Positions 46,369 through 56,533 of a stretch of DNA of 64,000 bases are shown one piece after another. Below the pieces are notes generated by a model, which saw only the letters and a program-made list of their open reading frames with translations, made no database searches and was not told the DNA's origin. This DNA comes from Planctomycetota bacterium (GTDB lineage: Bacteria; Planctomycetota; Phycisphaerae; Phycisphaerales; UBA1924). Numbering within the stretch: the stretch's first letter is position 1; each line of letters starts with the position of its first letter. A program made the translations under genes and the position numbers. The stretch is from positions 62,001 to 126,000 of the forward strand of contig JAFLCN010000007.1 in NCBI GenBank assembly GCA_017303555.1, written 5' to 3'.

Positions 46369-47397
46369 GTGAAGGGTTCGTGTCGTCAACTTCTGGCCCT
46401 GGCAACCGGCGCGATGATCGCGTCGGGGGCGGCGGCACAGATCGCCCGGGGGTACGACCCCTCGAAGCAGGGCGTCGCGCCGGCGACCGGAGCGATGACG
46501 AGCGGGCTGGACACCGAGCAGAAGATCGGCGCGTTCGTGCCGATGGAGCTGCGATTCACCAGCGCCGAGAACAAGCAGGTTCGGCTCGGAGATCTGTTCG
46601 ATCTCGAGAAAGGCTCGGCGAACTCGGGCGGGAAGCACCGTCCGGTGCTGGTCGCGCTCGTGTATTACGACTGCCCGGTTGTTTGCAGCGCCACGATGGA
46701 CAAGCTGATCGGCGCGTTCCGGAGGCTCGATTACAAGATCGGGCGCGATTACAAGGTTGCCTATTTCAGCTTCGATTCGACCGAGACCGCGGCGCGGGCG
46801 ATGCAGGTCAAGCAGAACTACATCCTGGGCGGCCTGCCGGAAGGCATGAGCGACGGCGGGAAGATGACCCCTTTGATCGCCGACAACTGGAATTTCTTTG
46901 TCGGGACGGCCGCGGCAAACCGGGAGCTGGCGAACTCGCTTGGTTTCAAGTACCGCGCGACGGACAACGGAGAGTTTGCGCATTCGTCGGTGTTCATGAT
47001 CCTGACGCCGGACGGTCGTGTGGCGCGGTACCTGTCGCCGTTCCTGGGCGACGAGAAGGCGCTGGCCGAGCAGATGAAGTTCGCGCTGATCGAGGCATCC
47101 GACGGCAAGCTCGCCAAGGGTGTCAGCGAGCTGATGATGAGCTGGTGCTTCATGTACGACCCGAAAGCGGGCGCGTACACGCTGCAGGCGATGCGGGTGA
47201 TGAAGATCGGCGCGATCGTCTCGATCGCGGCGGTCGGTTCGCTTGTGATGGGGATGATGATCATGGAGCGAACCCGTCGGCGGCGTCACCCGCTTCCGGC
47301 ATCGATCGCGGGAAACGGGAACGGTTCGGACGGCGGTGACGGGGGCGACACGGGAAGCGGTCAGAGTCGGTCGGGCGGGGTTTCGGTTTCGGCTTGA
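46369..47397 (+). CDS. SCO1/SenC-family copper chaperone
   Basis: A 342-residue thioredoxin-fold protein for delivering copper to the CuA site of cytochrome c oxidase. The copper-binding motif CPVVC is at residues 102-106 (YYDCPVVCSATMD), and the distal histidine is in GEFAHSSVF near residue 206. Unlike short SCO proteins it has a signal peptide at the N-terminus and a second hydrophobic helix near residue 285 (IGAIVSIAAVGSLVMGMMI). GTG 46369 is preferred for GGGAG spacing; TTG 46366 is possible. It immediately precedes the oxidase subunit II gene. Confidence 0.9.
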   Translation: MKGSCRQLLALATGAMIASGAAAQIARGYDPSKQGVAPATGAMTSGLDTEQKIGAFVPMELRFTSAENKQVRLGDLFDLEKGSANSGGKHRPVLVALVYYDCPVVCSATMDKLIGAFRRLDYKIGRDYKVAYFSFDSTETAARAMQVKQNYILGGLPEGMSDGGKMTPLIADNWNFFVGTAAANRELANSLGFKYRATDNGEFAHSSVFMILTPDGRVARYLSPFLGDEKALAEQMKFALIEASDGKLAKGVSELMMSWCFMYDPKAGAYTLQAMRVMKIGAIVSIAAVGSLVMGMMIMERTRRRRHPLPASIAGNGNGSDGGDGGDTGSGQSRSGGVSVSA

Positions 47398-47418
47398 GTT
47401 TGCGAACGGAGTGACGGT

Positions 47419-48624
47419 GTGCTGAAGACTTTGACAAACAACTCGATCTCGACGCTCGCCGAAGGCCCGCAGGGGTGGTGGGCGGTCGGCTGGAGATGGT
47501 TCTTCCAGAACTTCGGCGTGAACGAGAACGCCGCGCTCACGGACAAGCTGTACATGGAGATCTTCTGGATCAGCGTCGGCTGGTTCGTCTTCCTGATGGC
47601 GATCATGCTGTTCTGCGTGGTGAAATACCGGCGGCGTCCGGGGGTGCCCGCTCCGTACAGCCCCTCGCACAACACGCGACTGGAGCTTGTGTGGACCATC
47701 GTTCCGTGCTTTTTCCTGTTCTACATCTTCCTGCAGGGCTTCCACGTCTACGTCGATAAGCTCGTCGCCCCGGGCGATGCGCTGCAGATGACGCTGACGG
47801 CCAAGAAGTGGGACTGGACGATCACCTATCCAAACGGAGCATCGAGCCCGGAGCGCACGCTCATCGGCGCCGACAGCATGCAGTTCGGCGGCGAGAACGG
47901 TTCGCCGGGCGCGCGGCCCGTGCCGATCTTCTACATGCCCGGCGATGTCCCGGTCCATATCAACATGATCAGCCAGGACGTCATGCACTCGTTCTGGGTG
48001 CCTGATTTCCGGGTGAAATTCGACGTCTTCCCCAACCGGTACACAACCTACTGGTTCGAGGCCAAGCTCGCGGACCAGTCTTCGAGCTTCCTGAAGGACT
48101 CGAACGGCAAAGAAGTCATCACCGCGCAGGGAAAGAAGGTGCCGTTCATCGACCACTTCATCTTCTGTGCCGAGTACTGCGGCGACCAGCACTCGGAGAT
48201 GCTGGGCATCATCCGAATCGTGCCGATGGACTACTACCTCGCCAAGACCGAGGAATGGAACATCGAGGGCAAGAGTCCGGAAGAAATCGGCAAGCTCGTC
48301 TTCTCAGCCCAGGGCTGCAGCGCCTGCCACACCGTCGATGGCAGCAAGGGCGCCGCGCCGACTTGGAAGGATCTCTACATGAGCCACCAGCCGACCAACC
48401 AGGGTTCGGTGCTGGCGGACGACAACTACATCCGCGAATCCATCTACACCCCGGCGGCCAAGCTGGTCGACGGCTACCCGAGCAACATGCCGGTGTACAC
48501 GACGGCGCAGATTGATGACAAGCGCCTGCACGGATTGATCGCGTACATGAAAAGCCTGAGCAAGTTCACTCCCGCCGCCGGAGCGCCCGCCCCGGCCGAG
48601 ACGCCCGCACCCGAAAAGAAGTAA
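47419..48624 (+). CDS. ctaC: Cytochrome c oxidase subunit II with fused cytochrome c domain (caa3 type)
   Basis: A 401-residue subunit. Two N-terminal helices ([20 protein letters not shown] and [19 protein letters not shown]) anchor a cupredoxin domain with the CuA motif [12 protein letters not shown] at about residue 250 and its other histidine in [14 protein letters not shown]-terminal cytochrome c domain carries CSACH at about residue 300. The fusion defines a caa3-type oxidase that can take electrons directly from ACIII. GTG start at 47419. Confidence 0.95.
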   Translation: MLKTLTNNSISTLAEGPQGWWAVGWRWFFQNFGVNENAALTDKLYMEIFWISVGWFVFLMAIMLFCVVKYRRRPGVPAPYSPSHNTRLELVWTIVPCFFLFYIFLQGFHVYVDKLVAPGDALQMTLTAKKWDWTITYPNGASSPERTLIGADSMQFGGENGSPGARPVPIFYMPGDVPVHINMISQDVMHSFWVPDFRVKFDVFPNRYTTYWFEAKLADQSSSFLKDSNGKEVITAQGKKVPFIDHFIFCAEYCGDQHSEMLGIIRIVPMDYYLAKTEEWNIEGKSPEEIGKLVFSAQGCSACHTVDGSKGAAPTWKDLYMSHQPTNQGSVLADDNYIRESIYTPAAKLVDGYPSNMPVYTTAQIDDKRLHGLIAYMKSLSKFTPAAGAPAPAETPAPEKK

Positions 48625-48652
48625 TCAGCCCGGATCAGAATCGAGGCACGCT

Positions 48653-50497
48653 ATGACCACGCTAGATAATTCCAGAGCCCACGAACTCGGAGGGGGCCAC
48701 GGCCACCACGAGGGCAGCTACCTGACTCCGAAGGGCGGTTTTTGGACCACCGTTTGGGACTGGGCGACCACCGTCGATCACAAGAAGATCGGCGTGATGT
48801 ACATGGTCGCGGTGCTGTTCATGTTCTTTCTGGGCGGCCTGGCGGCACTGGCGGTTCGCACCGAACTGCTCGATCCCGTGCGAACGGTGACGGTGCAGGC
48901 GACCGATGCGGCCGGCAAGCCGATGGTGGGTGCCGACGGCAAGCCCGTCATGAAGACCGTGATCGAAGGTCAGACGCTCGCCCGCTGGTTCTCCAAGGGC
49001 GGGGGCGAAGCGACCAGCATCGACTACGGCAACCAGCTCTACAACCGGGCGTTCACCCTTCACGGGGCGATCATGGTTTTCATGGTCATCATCCCGAGCA
49101 TCCCCGCTTCGCTCGGTAACTTCTTCATCCCGCTGATGCTGGGCGCCAAGGACGTTGCGTTCCCGCGATTGAACCTCTTGAGCTGGTATGTCTACGTGAC
49201 CGGCTCGATCTTCGCCGTCGCGTCGATTCTGATCGGGGGTGTCGATACCGGCTGGACGTTCTACACCCCGTATTCAACGACGACGGATGCGGAGCACGCC
49301 AACGTCGTGCTCATGGTGCTCGGCGCGTTCATTCTCGGCTTCAGCTCGATCCTGACGGGCCTGAACTTCATCGTCACCGTCCACAAGCTCCGCGCCCCCG
49401 GCATGGGCTGGTTCGACATGCCCCTGTTCATCTGGGCCATGTACTCGACCAGCATCATTCAGGTGCTGGCAACGCCGGTCATCGGCATCACGCTGCTGCT
49501 GCTGGTCTTCGAGCGCATGTTCAAGATCGGCATCTTCGATCCATCGCTCGGCGGCGATCCGGTGCTCTATCAGCACTTCTTCTGGTTCTACAGCCACCCC
49601 GTGGTGTACGTGATGATCCTGCCGGCCTTCGGCGTGATCAGCGAGATCATCCCGGTGCACTCGCACAAGAAAATCTTCGGCTACCGCGCGATCGCGTTCG
49701 CTTCGCTCGGAGTCGCGCTCGTCAGCTTCCTGGTCTGGGGCCACCACATGTTCGCCTCCTCGGGTGAACTGGGCGCGACCGTCTTCTCGGCCCTCACCTT
49801 CCTCGTCGCGATCCCGACCGCCGTCAAGGTGTTCAACTGGATCGCCACGCTGTACAAAGGCTCGATCGCGCTCACCACGCCGATGCTCTACGCCCTCATG
49901 TTCCTTTTCCTGTTCTCTATCGGCGGGCTCACCGGCCTGCCCCTGGGCGCACTCGCCACCGATCTGCACCTGCACGATTCGTACTTCGTCGTCGCCCACT
50001 TCCACTACGTCATGATGGGCGGCACGATCATCACCTTTGTCGCCGGCCTCCATCACTGGTGGCCCAAGATGTTCGGCAAGATGTACAACCAGTTCTGGGC
50101 CAACGTCGGCGCCTGGCTGGTCTTCATCGGCTTCAACCTGACGTTCTTCACGCAGTTCTTCCTGGGCACGCAGGGAATGCCCCGCCGGTATGCCAGCTAC
50201 GTGCAGGAGTATCACACTCTGCACGTCTGGTCCACCGTCGGTTCGTACATCCTGCTGGTCGGCTTCCTGGTTCACCTGTTCGTGTTCATCCACTCCCTGG
50301 TTGCCGGGCGCAAGGCTCCGGCCAATCCGTGGGGCGGCCTGACGCTTGAGTGGGAAGCCGAGAGCCCGCCGATCGAGCACAACTTCGCTCACGAGCCGAT
50401 CGTGACCCACGGACCGTACGACTTCGAGACGACGGTTCCGCCCCACTGGAACCCGAAGGACTATCCCCTCCCGCACCTTCCCGCGAACGCGCACTGA
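48653..50497 (+). CDS. ctaD: Cytochrome c oxidase subunit I, A2-type heme-copper oxidase
   Basis: A 614-residue catalytic subunit with twelve core helices. The motif [20 protein letters not shown] near residue 307 has the CuB histidine and crosslinked tyrosine. Tyr-Ser precedes the His-Pro, and valine replaces the D-channel glutamate, as in the A2 subfamily. WGHHMF gives further CuB ligands, and [18 protein letters not shown] binds hemes a and a3. An insertion of about 45 residues after helix 1 ([20 protein letters not shown]) is unusual. ATG at 48653 follows the subunit II stop by 28 bases. Confidence 0.96.
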   Translation: MTTLDNSRAHELGGGHGHHEGSYLTPKGGFWTTVWDWATTVDHKKIGVMYMVAVLFMFFLGGLAALAVRTELLDPVRTVTVQATDAAGKPMVGADGKPVMKTVIEGQTLARWFSKGGGEATSIDYGNQLYNRAFTLHGAIMVFMVIIPSIPASLGNFFIPLMLGAKDVAFPRLNLLSWYVYVTGSIFAVASILIGGVDTGWTFYTPYSTTTDAEHANVVLMVLGAFILGFSSILTGLNFIVTVHKLRAPGMGWFDMPLFIWAMYSTSIIQVLATPVIGITLLLLVFERMFKIGIFDPSLGGDPVLYQHFFWFYSHPVVYVMILPAFGVISEIIPVHSHKKIFGYRAIAFASLGVALVSFLVWGHHMFASSGELGATVFSALTFLVAIPTAVKVFNWIATLYKGSIALTTPMLYALMFLFLFSIGGLTGLPLGALATDLHLHDSYFVVAHFHYVMMGGTIITFVAGLHHWWPKMFGKMYNQFWANVGAWLVFIGFNLTFFTQFFLGTQGMPRRYASYVQEYHTLHVWSTVGSYILLVGFLVHLFVFIHSLVAGRKAPANPWGGLTLEWEAESPPIEHNFAHEPIVTHGPYDFETTVPPHWNPKDYPLPHLPANAH

Positions 50498-50521
50498 CCC
50501 AGCACTCACCGAGAATCAGGC

Positions 50522-51319
50522 ATGACCACACTTGATACACGATCGAATCCGCTGGGTGCAGATGTGCACGGCCAGAGCCCGGGCTGGAAGAAATACCTTC
50601 CCGGACACCACTGGCGCACGGCGGATGAAGAGTTCGATGCCTGCACGCTGGGCTTCTGGCTCTTCCTCGCGACGGAAGTCCTGCTCTTTGCGGGCCTCTT
50701 TGTCGGCTACACCATCTTGCGGTACAAGTTCCCGCAGGCTTTCACCAACGGCTCGTCCTACCTCGACTGGCGCTGGGGAACGCTCAACACCGTGGTGCTG
50801 CTGCTCTCTTCCTACACGATGGCCGCATCGATCCGGGCTTTCCAGCTTGATCGTCAGAAGCAGGGCAAGATCCTGCTCTCCGCGACCTTCATCTTCGGGC
50901 TCGTCTTCCTGCTCATCAAGTTCACGTTCGAGTACACGCCAAAGCTCTCGGGCTGGTTCATCGCTTTCGATCCCGCCCTCCCGCACTACGCAGCTCTGGT
51001 CGATGGCGAAGCGCTCTGGGGCCTGTTTAAGCACGTCGAGGGCTACGGGGGCAAAGCGCCCGGCCAGTTCTTCTCCTACGCCTTCTCCGAAGACCCGTGG
51101 GAGCCGCTCTGGTGGAGCATCTACTACTGCGCCACCGGCATCCACGCCCTCCACGTCATCATCGGCATGACGCTCATCGCCTGGTGCTTCCGGCGCGCTG
51201 TCCTCTACAAGGCCTACGGCCCCTCGCACTACACCATGGTTGAGAACACCGGCCTCTACTGGCACCTGGTCGATCTGATCTGGATCTTCCTCTTCCCGCT
51301 CCTCTACCTCATCCACTGA
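50522..51319 (+). CDS. ctaE: Cytochrome c oxidase subunit III
   Basis: A 265-residue membrane subunit with five to seven helices. LGFWLFLATEVLLFAGLFVG carries the conserved glutamate, and the C-terminal GIHALHVIIGMTLIAW and YWHLVDLIWIFLFPLLYL are subunit III hallmarks. It stabilises subunit I. It lies 24 bases after the subunit I gene. Confidence 0.95.
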   Translation: MTTLDTRSNPLGADVHGQSPGWKKYLPGHHWRTADEEFDACTLGFWLFLATEVLLFAGLFVGYTILRYKFPQAFTNGSSYLDWRWGTLNTVVLLLSSYTMAASIRAFQLDRQKQGKILLSATFIFGLVFLLIKFTFEYTPKLSGWFIAFDPALPHYAALVDGEALWGLFKHVEGYGGKAPGQFFSYAFSEDPWEPLWWSIYYCATGIHALHVIIGMTLIAWCFRRAVLYKAYGPSHYTMVENTGLYWHLVDLIWIFLFPLLYLIH

Positions 51320-51383
51320 CGACACCGCCTCTCTCTCTTCGTCTCTCCGTCTCTTCCTATCCCTCCGCCCTCCGAGACCCCGC

Positions 51384-52124
51384 ATGAGCACTCCACACGC
51401 CGCCGCCCCTGAAGTCTTCGACGAGCTCGATCCGCACGGCATGGGCGCGTACACCAAGCACTCGCACCACATCGTCTCGGGCATGACGCTCATCTCGATC
51501 CTCATGATCCTGCTCGGGTTCACCGCCGTCACCGTGGGCGCGGCCCAGGTCGAGAAGTGGATCGAAGCCTCGCTCCACTACGAGCTCCCCCGGTGGGTCA
51601 ACGTTCTCGTCGCGATGAGCATCGCGACGGTGAAGGCCACGCTGGTCCTCATGTTCTTCATGCTGCTCCGCTACAGCAACCCCATCAACACCGTCGTCTT
51701 CCTGTTCTGCCTGCTCGCTTTCGCGCTCTTCCTCTTCTTCACACTCCTCGATCTCAGCACCCGCGGCATGATCAACCCGATCAAGGCTCATCAAGTCGAA
51801 GCAGGGGGAATAGGCGGTATCCGCGCCGGATGGCGGGCCGACGCGCCGATCATCAACCAGGCGCCCGTCGTCTTCTGGCGTGAACGCAAGATCGCGGCGG
51901 TCGGCATCGAGCGCTACAACGAACTCAAGAACATCCTGACTCATCCGCACGAGCATCACGCCGCCGCCCCGGTTTCTTCCGGCAATCTTTCGGGCAATCG
52001 CCCCGGAATCACGCCCGGTCTTTTCGAAGCCGCGGCTCCGGAAGCCCACGACGCGCACGCACCGCACGGCTCCGCCCCGGCACACGCCCCCGCGCATGCT
52101 CCGGCCGAACCGGCGAAGCACTGA
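51384..52124 (+). CDS. ctaF: Cytochrome c oxidase subunit IV family protein
   Basis: A 246-residue protein. Three helices between about residues 33 and 130 (MTLISILMILLGFTAV, ATVKATLVLMFFMLL, VVFLFCLLAFALFLFFTLLD) match prokaryotic COX IV, with the KATLVLMFFMLLRYSNP signature. The last 100 residues form a soluble tail ending in a His/Ala/Pro-rich segment (HDAHAPHGSAPAHAPAHAP), longer than usual. It is the fourth oxidase gene in the series. Confidence 0.88.
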   Translation: MSTPHAAAPEVFDELDPHGMGAYTKHSHHIVSGMTLISILMILLGFTAVTVGAAQVEKWIEASLHYELPRWVNVLVAMSIATVKATLVLMFFMLLRYSNPINTVVFLFCLLAFALFLFFTLLDLSTRGMINPIKAHQVEAGGIGGIRAGWRADAPIINQAPVVFWRERKIAAVGIERYNELKNILTHPHEHHAAAPVSSGNLSGNRPGITPGLFEAAAPEAHDAHAPHGSAPAHAPAHAPAEPAKH

Positions 52125-52145
52125 CCCATCGAAAGGAGACGCACC

Positions 52146-52916
52146 GTGAACATGGCGCGCCGAATCGCGCTCGCGGTCGCGGTTCTCTCCGCTGGGGGGC
52201 TTTGTTTCAGCGTGTACTCGATGGCCATGCGCGTCGCCGAACACAACAAGCGCGAACGCAAGGTCTATTTCTTCAAAGAGGTCCTGAAGCGCGACTTCGT
52301 CTACCGGGGCGTTCCGGTCCACATCACCGACATCAACCCCGGTACGCCCGATTGGCACATCAACATCGCCTACGGCGATGAGAACCTCCGGCTCCGCGTC
52401 GCGGTTCCGGGGAATCCGAAGCTGCCCGACCTTATCGCCCACAACGACTGGCTCCGCGTCCTGCTCTTCGCCGAGGCACGCCAAACGTCCGCCGCGGCAC
52501 TCGAAGAAAGGATCAAGCAGGGCGAAGTGCCCGAACGCCTTGCCATCGTCACGCGCTCGCCCCTGCCGGGAGCAGAGCCCGGCAAGTGGCAGGATGTCTG
52601 GAAATCAGGCTGGGCGTACGACTTCTACGAGTTCGACAAGGGCGCCTTTATCCACGAGCGCTACACGTATCCGACCGGCAAGCCGAACCGGGATCCCAAG
52701 CCCGGCCAGCTCCCGCCGGATACGTGGCAGTTCCAGGCCGCTTCGGCCGTTACGCCCCAGACGCAGCGACCGAGCAATCGCTTCACGATGGATGCGCTGA
52801 ACGCCGCGGGTTGGACGTTGCCCGCCGCGGCATGGTCCACCATGCTCCTCCTCGGCTCCATCGCCGTCGTCGTCGCCCCCAAGCGCCGCCGTGCGACCGT
52901 GCCGAATCAGGTCTGA
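52146..52916 (+). CDS. Unknown bitopic membrane protein at the end of the oxidase operon
   Basis: A 256-residue protein with an N-terminal helix (IALAVAVLSAGGLCFSVYSM), a periplasmic middle of about 180 residues and a C-terminal helix (AAAWSTMLLLGSIAVVVAPK) followed by a basic tail. GTG 52146 has AAAGGAG seven bases upstream. It matches no family I know. Its place 21 bases after subunit IV suggests an oxidase assembly or accessory role. Confidence 0.75.
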   Translation: MNMARRIALAVAVLSAGGLCFSVYSMAMRVAEHNKRERKVYFFKEVLKRDFVYRGVPVHITDINPGTPDWHINIAYGDENLRLRVAVPGNPKLPDLIAHNDWLRVLLFAEARQTSAAALEERIKQGEVPERLAIVTRSPLPGAEPGKWQDVWKSGWAYDFYEFDKGAFIHERYTYPTGKPNRDPKPGQLPPDTWQFQAASAVTPQTQRPSNRFTMDALNAAGWTLPAAAWSTMLLLGSIAVVVAPKRRRATVPNQV

Positions 52917-53000
52917 CAAGAACTCCGATTGCTCAGTGCGCTCCCTGCGCCTTCGTCTTCCCTGTTTGCCAAAGCGGGGTTTTGCACGAATGCAATGCAA

Positions 53001-53037
53001 TTTCACCGCGGAGTGGCAGAGGTCACAGAGAAAGACG
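53001..53037. repeat. Dispersed repeat-like element downstream of the oxidase operon
   Basis: The stretch beginning TTTCACCGCGGAGTGG and containing GGTCACAGAGAAAG resembles, in opposite orientation, the 61184-61211 stretch (TTCTCCGTGTCCC and GTGGTGAA). Both are built of TCTCTGTG/CACAGAGA-like units. It lies in the 220-base gap between two convergent operons, where no gene is visible. Confidence 0.4.
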
Positions 53038-53136
53038 GGTGCATGGAATGCAGATTGAACACCACGCTCGCATCCATCCCGCATGAGACGAATCCGCCGA
53101 TGCCGTGAAAATTCCTCAGTCGCGAAAACCCCCGCA

Positions 53137-54027
53137 TCACCGGAACACGCTCGTGTTGCCGCTGTAGATGATCTGGCCGATGTCGTTGCCGACCTTCGCC
53201 ATCACCAGCCCGAGCAGAATGATCGCCAGGAAGCTCGCGACAAACGCCTCGGTCGTCGCGCGTCCAACACCTTCGGCGCCCGGGCGGCAGGTGAATCCCT
53301 TGTAGCACGCGATGACGCCCATCGCGGCGCCGAAGAACAGGCTCTTCACCAGCCCCTGCGTGATCTCATACCAGTTCACGAACATCTGGCTGTAATAGAA
53401 ATACTGTTCGCGATCCGCACCGTAGAAATAGATCGTGATGAGCAGGCCGCCCAGCACGCCGCACAGATTCGAAACAACCGTCAACGCCGGGATCATCACG
53501 ACGCACGCGACAACCCGGGGCACAACCAGCACGCGCACGGGATCGCTGGCCATCGCCCGCATCGCGTCCAGTTGCTCGGTGACGCGCATCGACCCGAGGG
53601 CCGCGGCCAGCGAGCAGCCGACGCGGCCGGCCAGCATCACGCCCGCCAGCACCGGCCCGAGCTGCTTCACGACGGAAATATTGATGACCCCGCCCAGCCG
53701 GCCTTCCTGGCCGATCGCACGAAACTGCGGGTATCCCTCGAACGCGAGGGTCATACCGATGAAGCCGCCCGTGAGCGCAAGCACCGGAATGGAAGTGGTT
53801 CCAACGAAGAAGAGCTGCGGCATCAGGCGATCGCGCCGTGCCCAGGTCCGAACGTGGGGCAGCCCCATCAGCACCTGTCCGCAGAACCGGGAGAAATGCG
53901 CCGCGCCGATGACCATAGCGACGATCCACTGCCACGAAAAGCGGATCGACTCGCGAATGCCCTCACCCAGCGAAACGATCGCGCCGAAGATGCCGCGGGT
54001 TTCGGATTGGATCGCGCGTTCGTCCAT
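53137..54027 (-). CDS. MlaE-family ABC transporter permease
   Basis: A 296-residue integral membrane protein of the MlaE/YrbE family, which helps move phospholipids between inner and outer membrane. FVGTTSIPVLALTGGFIGMT, LGPVLAGVMLAGRVGCSLAAALGSM and VTEQLDAMRAM are family motifs, and the end has GATT-like GVGRATTEAFVASF. ATG 54027 is chosen over the TTG at 54036. No MlaF ATPase or MlaD gene is adjacent, which is unusual. Confidence 0.9.
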   Translation of the reverse strand: MDERAIQSETRGIFGAIVSLGEGIRESIRFSWQWIVAMVIGAAHFSRFCGQVLMGLPHVRTWARRDRLMPQLFFVGTTSIPVLALTGGFIGMTLAFEGYPQFRAIGQEGRLGGVINISVVKQLGPVLAGVMLAGRVGCSLAAALGSMRVTEQLDAMRAMASDPVRVLVVPRVVACVVMIPALTVVSNLCGVLGGLLITIYFYGADREQYFYYSQMFVNWYEITQGLVKSLFFGAAMGVIACYKGFTCRPGAEGVGRATTEAFVASFLAIILLGLVMAKVGNDIGQIIYSGNTSVFR

Positions 54028-54064
54028 CGGTGGCAAGCGTAGCGGGCGTTGCTCGGGCGAAATG

Positions 54065-54092
54065 AAAAACGCCCCGCGTGTGCGGGGCGTTT
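54065..54092 (-). terminator. Intrinsic terminator after the OmpA-family gene
   Basis: On the minus strand, arms ACGCCCCGC and GCGGGGCGT with a four-base loop are followed by TTTTCATTTC. It separates the OmpA-like gene from the MlaE gene, so the two are likely separate transcripts. Confidence 0.85.
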
Positions 54093-54114
54093 GAAAGTCC
54101 GATCCAGCTCGAAT

Positions 54115-55008
54115 CTACTTCGTGATCTCGGGTGCGCGGGCCGGCGGGGTGGAACGGCTCGGCGAAGCGGTGGTCTCTGAATCCGCCGGGACCGACTCGT
54201 TCATCGTCGTGATGTCGGTCGGGTTCTTGGGCAGCATCAGGAAGATTTCTACGCGCCGGTTCTGAGGCGTGTTGCCGCTCGAGGTGTTGGGAACCAGCGG
54301 ACGGAACTCGCCCCAGCCGGCCACCTGCATCTTGCCCGGCACCACGCCGTCGCCAACCAGAGCAGCCCGAACGCTGATGGCGCGGGCGGCCGAAAGGTGG
54401 ACGTTGGTCGGGAACCGCTTCGCCGTGTTGGCGCTGATGCGCTGGGCATCGGTGTGGCCCAGCACGATGACTTCATACTTCGCGGTGACCGGGTTTTTCA
54501 GGATGCCGGCGAGCGCCGCGATGGCCGCCTGCGCCTGGGGCTGGATCTGATCCGAACCAGATGCAAAGGTCAGGTCGGAAGCGAATCGCAGCATGCCGCG
54601 GGTCTCGTCGTACTTGAGCAGTTCGGGGTACTGGGCCGCGAGTTCACGGAGCAGGGCATCGGTGTCGGCATCGAGGGGCGAAACCGAAAGGCCCTTCAGG
54701 CGCGCCTCGAGGTCGGCGAGCGAGAGGCCCGATTCACGCATCCGGCGCATCAGTTCGTCGTTCTGAGCCTGAAGCGCCGCGAGGGCGGCCTCGGTCTTGG
54801 CGAGCTGCTGACGCGTCATGTCGCGTGCGGCAAGCGCATCATCGCGCTCGCGCTGGAGCGTCGCGTTGCGATCGGTCAGCCCGCGATTGGTCTCGTAGAG
54901 ACGGTCGTACTCGCCCTGGTTGACGCACCCGCCAAGGCCGGCCGTCAGGCATGCGATGCCGAGAAGAGCCGGAAGAAAACCGCGTCGAATTCCGCTGAAA
55001 AGTGACAT
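54115..55008 (-). CDS. OmpA-family peptidoglycan-binding lipoprotein
   Basis: A 297-residue outer-envelope protein. The signal peptide ends with lipobox LGGC (residues about 25-28). A coiled coil follows (NRGLTDRNATLQRERDDAL, AALAALQAQNDELMRRM). The OmpA C-terminal domain has VIVLGHTDAQR, LSAARAISVRAALVGDG and NTPQNRRVEIFLML, with the diaminopimelate-binding Asp and Arg. ATG 55008 starts the signal peptide. It resembles Pal/MotB-like anchors. A Ser/Pro tail ends the protein. Confidence 0.9.
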   Translation of the reverse strand: MSLFSGIRRGFLPALLGIACLTAGLGGCVNQGEYDRLYETNRGLTDRNATLQRERDDALAARDMTRQQLAKTEAALAALQAQNDELMRRMRESGLSLADLEARLKGLSVSPLDADTDALLRELAAQYPELLKYDETRGMLRFASDLTFASGSDQIQPQAQAAIAALAGILKNPVTAKYEVIVLGHTDAQRISANTAKRFPTNVHLSAARAISVRAALVGDGVVPGKMQVAGWGEFRPLVPNTSSGNTPQNRRVEIFLMLPKNPTDITTMNESVPADSETTASPSRSTPPARAPEITK

Positions 55009-55171
55009 TCGCCATTCGCTCCGTGAATTTGGGCCCGCGCTCCGGGCCGATGGGCCAAGAGCCGGGCAGGTGTGCCGCGCGATCGTATCCTGACCCTTGT
55101 TGACCCGGCCGCACCGTGTGCAAAAAGGTGCGGTGTCCGGCACCTTCTATCGGAACTCGCGCGCCCTTGCC

Positions 55172-56533
55172 ATGAATCCGCCGCTCTTCCCAAACCCGCT
55201 TGTTTCCGGCACTTACCGCATCGACTGCGCCGGGGCGATCGACGCCGCCTCCGAACCGGTGGCCCTGGCTCCCGCTTCGATCCTTTTGGCCGTCGCGCCC
55301 GCTGGAACGCGCATCCTCGCAGCCGATTCGCCCGGCCTGATCGATCACCATCCCGCGGCACGCACCGCGAAACTCGTCTCGCTTCCCGATCACCTCGTTA
55401 CCCCCGCCTTCGTCAATGCCCACACCCACCTTGATCTCACCCACATCGGCCCCCAGCCCCGATCCGGGTTCGCGTCCTTCGTCGATCTGATCCGCAGCCG
55501 CCGCCTTGTGGAGCCGGGCGAGATTCGTGCCTCGGTGCTGCTCGGTGCCCGCCTTTCCCGCGCCGGCGGAGTGGCGGCAGTGGGGGACATCGCCGGAGCC
55601 GTACGGGGCAGCGCTTCCATTGAGCCGTTCCTGGCCCTGCGAGATTCCGGCCTCGCCGGCGTTTCGTTCCTCGAGTTCTTCGGAATGGGGAGGTCGATCC
55701 CGCGAGCGCTCGCCCGCGCCGACGAAGTGGCCGATGCCGCGCTCGCGCTCCCGGCATCGCGCGTTCGGCTCGGCTTGCAGCCCCACGCGCCTTACTCGGT
55801 CGCCCCGGATGGCTACCGCCACGCGATCGCCCGCGCCGAGCGTGATCGCCTGCCGCTCGCGACCCACCTCGCCGAATCGCTCGAAGAGCGCGCGTTCATC
55901 GCTCACGCGAAGGGCCCGCAGCGAAGCCTGCTCGAAGCGCTTGGACTCTGGGATGATTCGTTGCTCGCAGAATTCGGTCTGGGCAACACCCCGGTCGAAC
56001 ATCTCGCGCGGGTGCTCCGCGGGCGCTCATCGCCGATTCTGCTCGTGCACCTGAACGATCTTTCCGACGCCGATGTCGCGCTGCTGACCGAATTGAACAC
56101 CCATGCGCCGATCCATGTCGCCTACTGCCCGCGCTCGTCCGAGTTCTTCGGTGCGCCAGAGGAGTTCGGACCGCATCGTTACCGCGAGCTGCTCGCCGCG
56201 GGGATCAACGTGTGCCTGGGCACCGATTCGATCGTGAACCTTCCCGAGGCGCAGGCCGCTGGAGACTCCGCGCGGATCTCGCCGCTCGATGATGCCCGAT
56301 TGCTCTGGAAACGAGACAGGGGCGATCCGAGCCTGCTGCTGGAAATGTTGACCGTTCGCGGAGCCTGCGCGCTCGGACTCGAATCCTCCCGCTTCACGCT
56401 GACTTCCGGCGCCGAGATCGAGGGCCTGTGTGCTCTGCGACTTCCGGAAACGGACGGCAAAATCTCGAACATTTCGGGCGAATTGCTGAGTCAGGTTCTC
56501 GCCTCCGAATGTGCTCCGGATCGGCTGATATAA
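55172..56533 (+). CDS. Metal-dependent amidohydrolase (chlorohydrolase/deaminase type)
   Basis: A 453-residue cytosolic enzyme of the amidohydrolase superfamily. Metal ligands are visible: HTHLDLTH after the N-terminal beta domain, QPHAPYSV, THLAES, and GTDSIVNLPEAQ. This set is that of cytosine/aminofutalosine/S-adenosylhomocysteine-type deaminases. An aminofutalosine deaminase of the menaquinone futalosine pathway is one option, but substrate cannot be fixed. ATG 55172 is chosen since the beta domain starts there. It precedes the cytochrome c maturation pair by 102 bases. Confidence 0.82.
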   Translation: MNPPLFPNPLVSGTYRIDCAGAIDAASEPVALAPASILLAVAPAGTRILAADSPGLIDHHPAARTAKLVSLPDHLVTPAFVNAHTHLDLTHIGPQPRSGFASFVDLIRSRRLVEPGEIRASVLLGARLSRAGGVAAVGDIAGAVRGSASIEPFLALRDSGLAGVSFLEFFGMGRSIPRALARADEVADAALALPASRVRLGLQPHAPYSVAPDGYRHAIARAERDRLPLATHLAESLEERAFIAHAKGPQRSLLEALGLWDDSLLAEFGLGNTPVEHLARVLRGRSSPILLVHLNDLSDADVALLTELNTHAPIHVAYCPRSSEFFGAPEEFGPHRYRELLAAGINVCLGTDSIVNLPEAQAAGDSARISPLDDARLLWKRDRGDPSLLLEMLTVRGACALGLESSRFTLTSGAEIEGLCALRLPETDGKISNISGELLSQVLASECAPDRLI

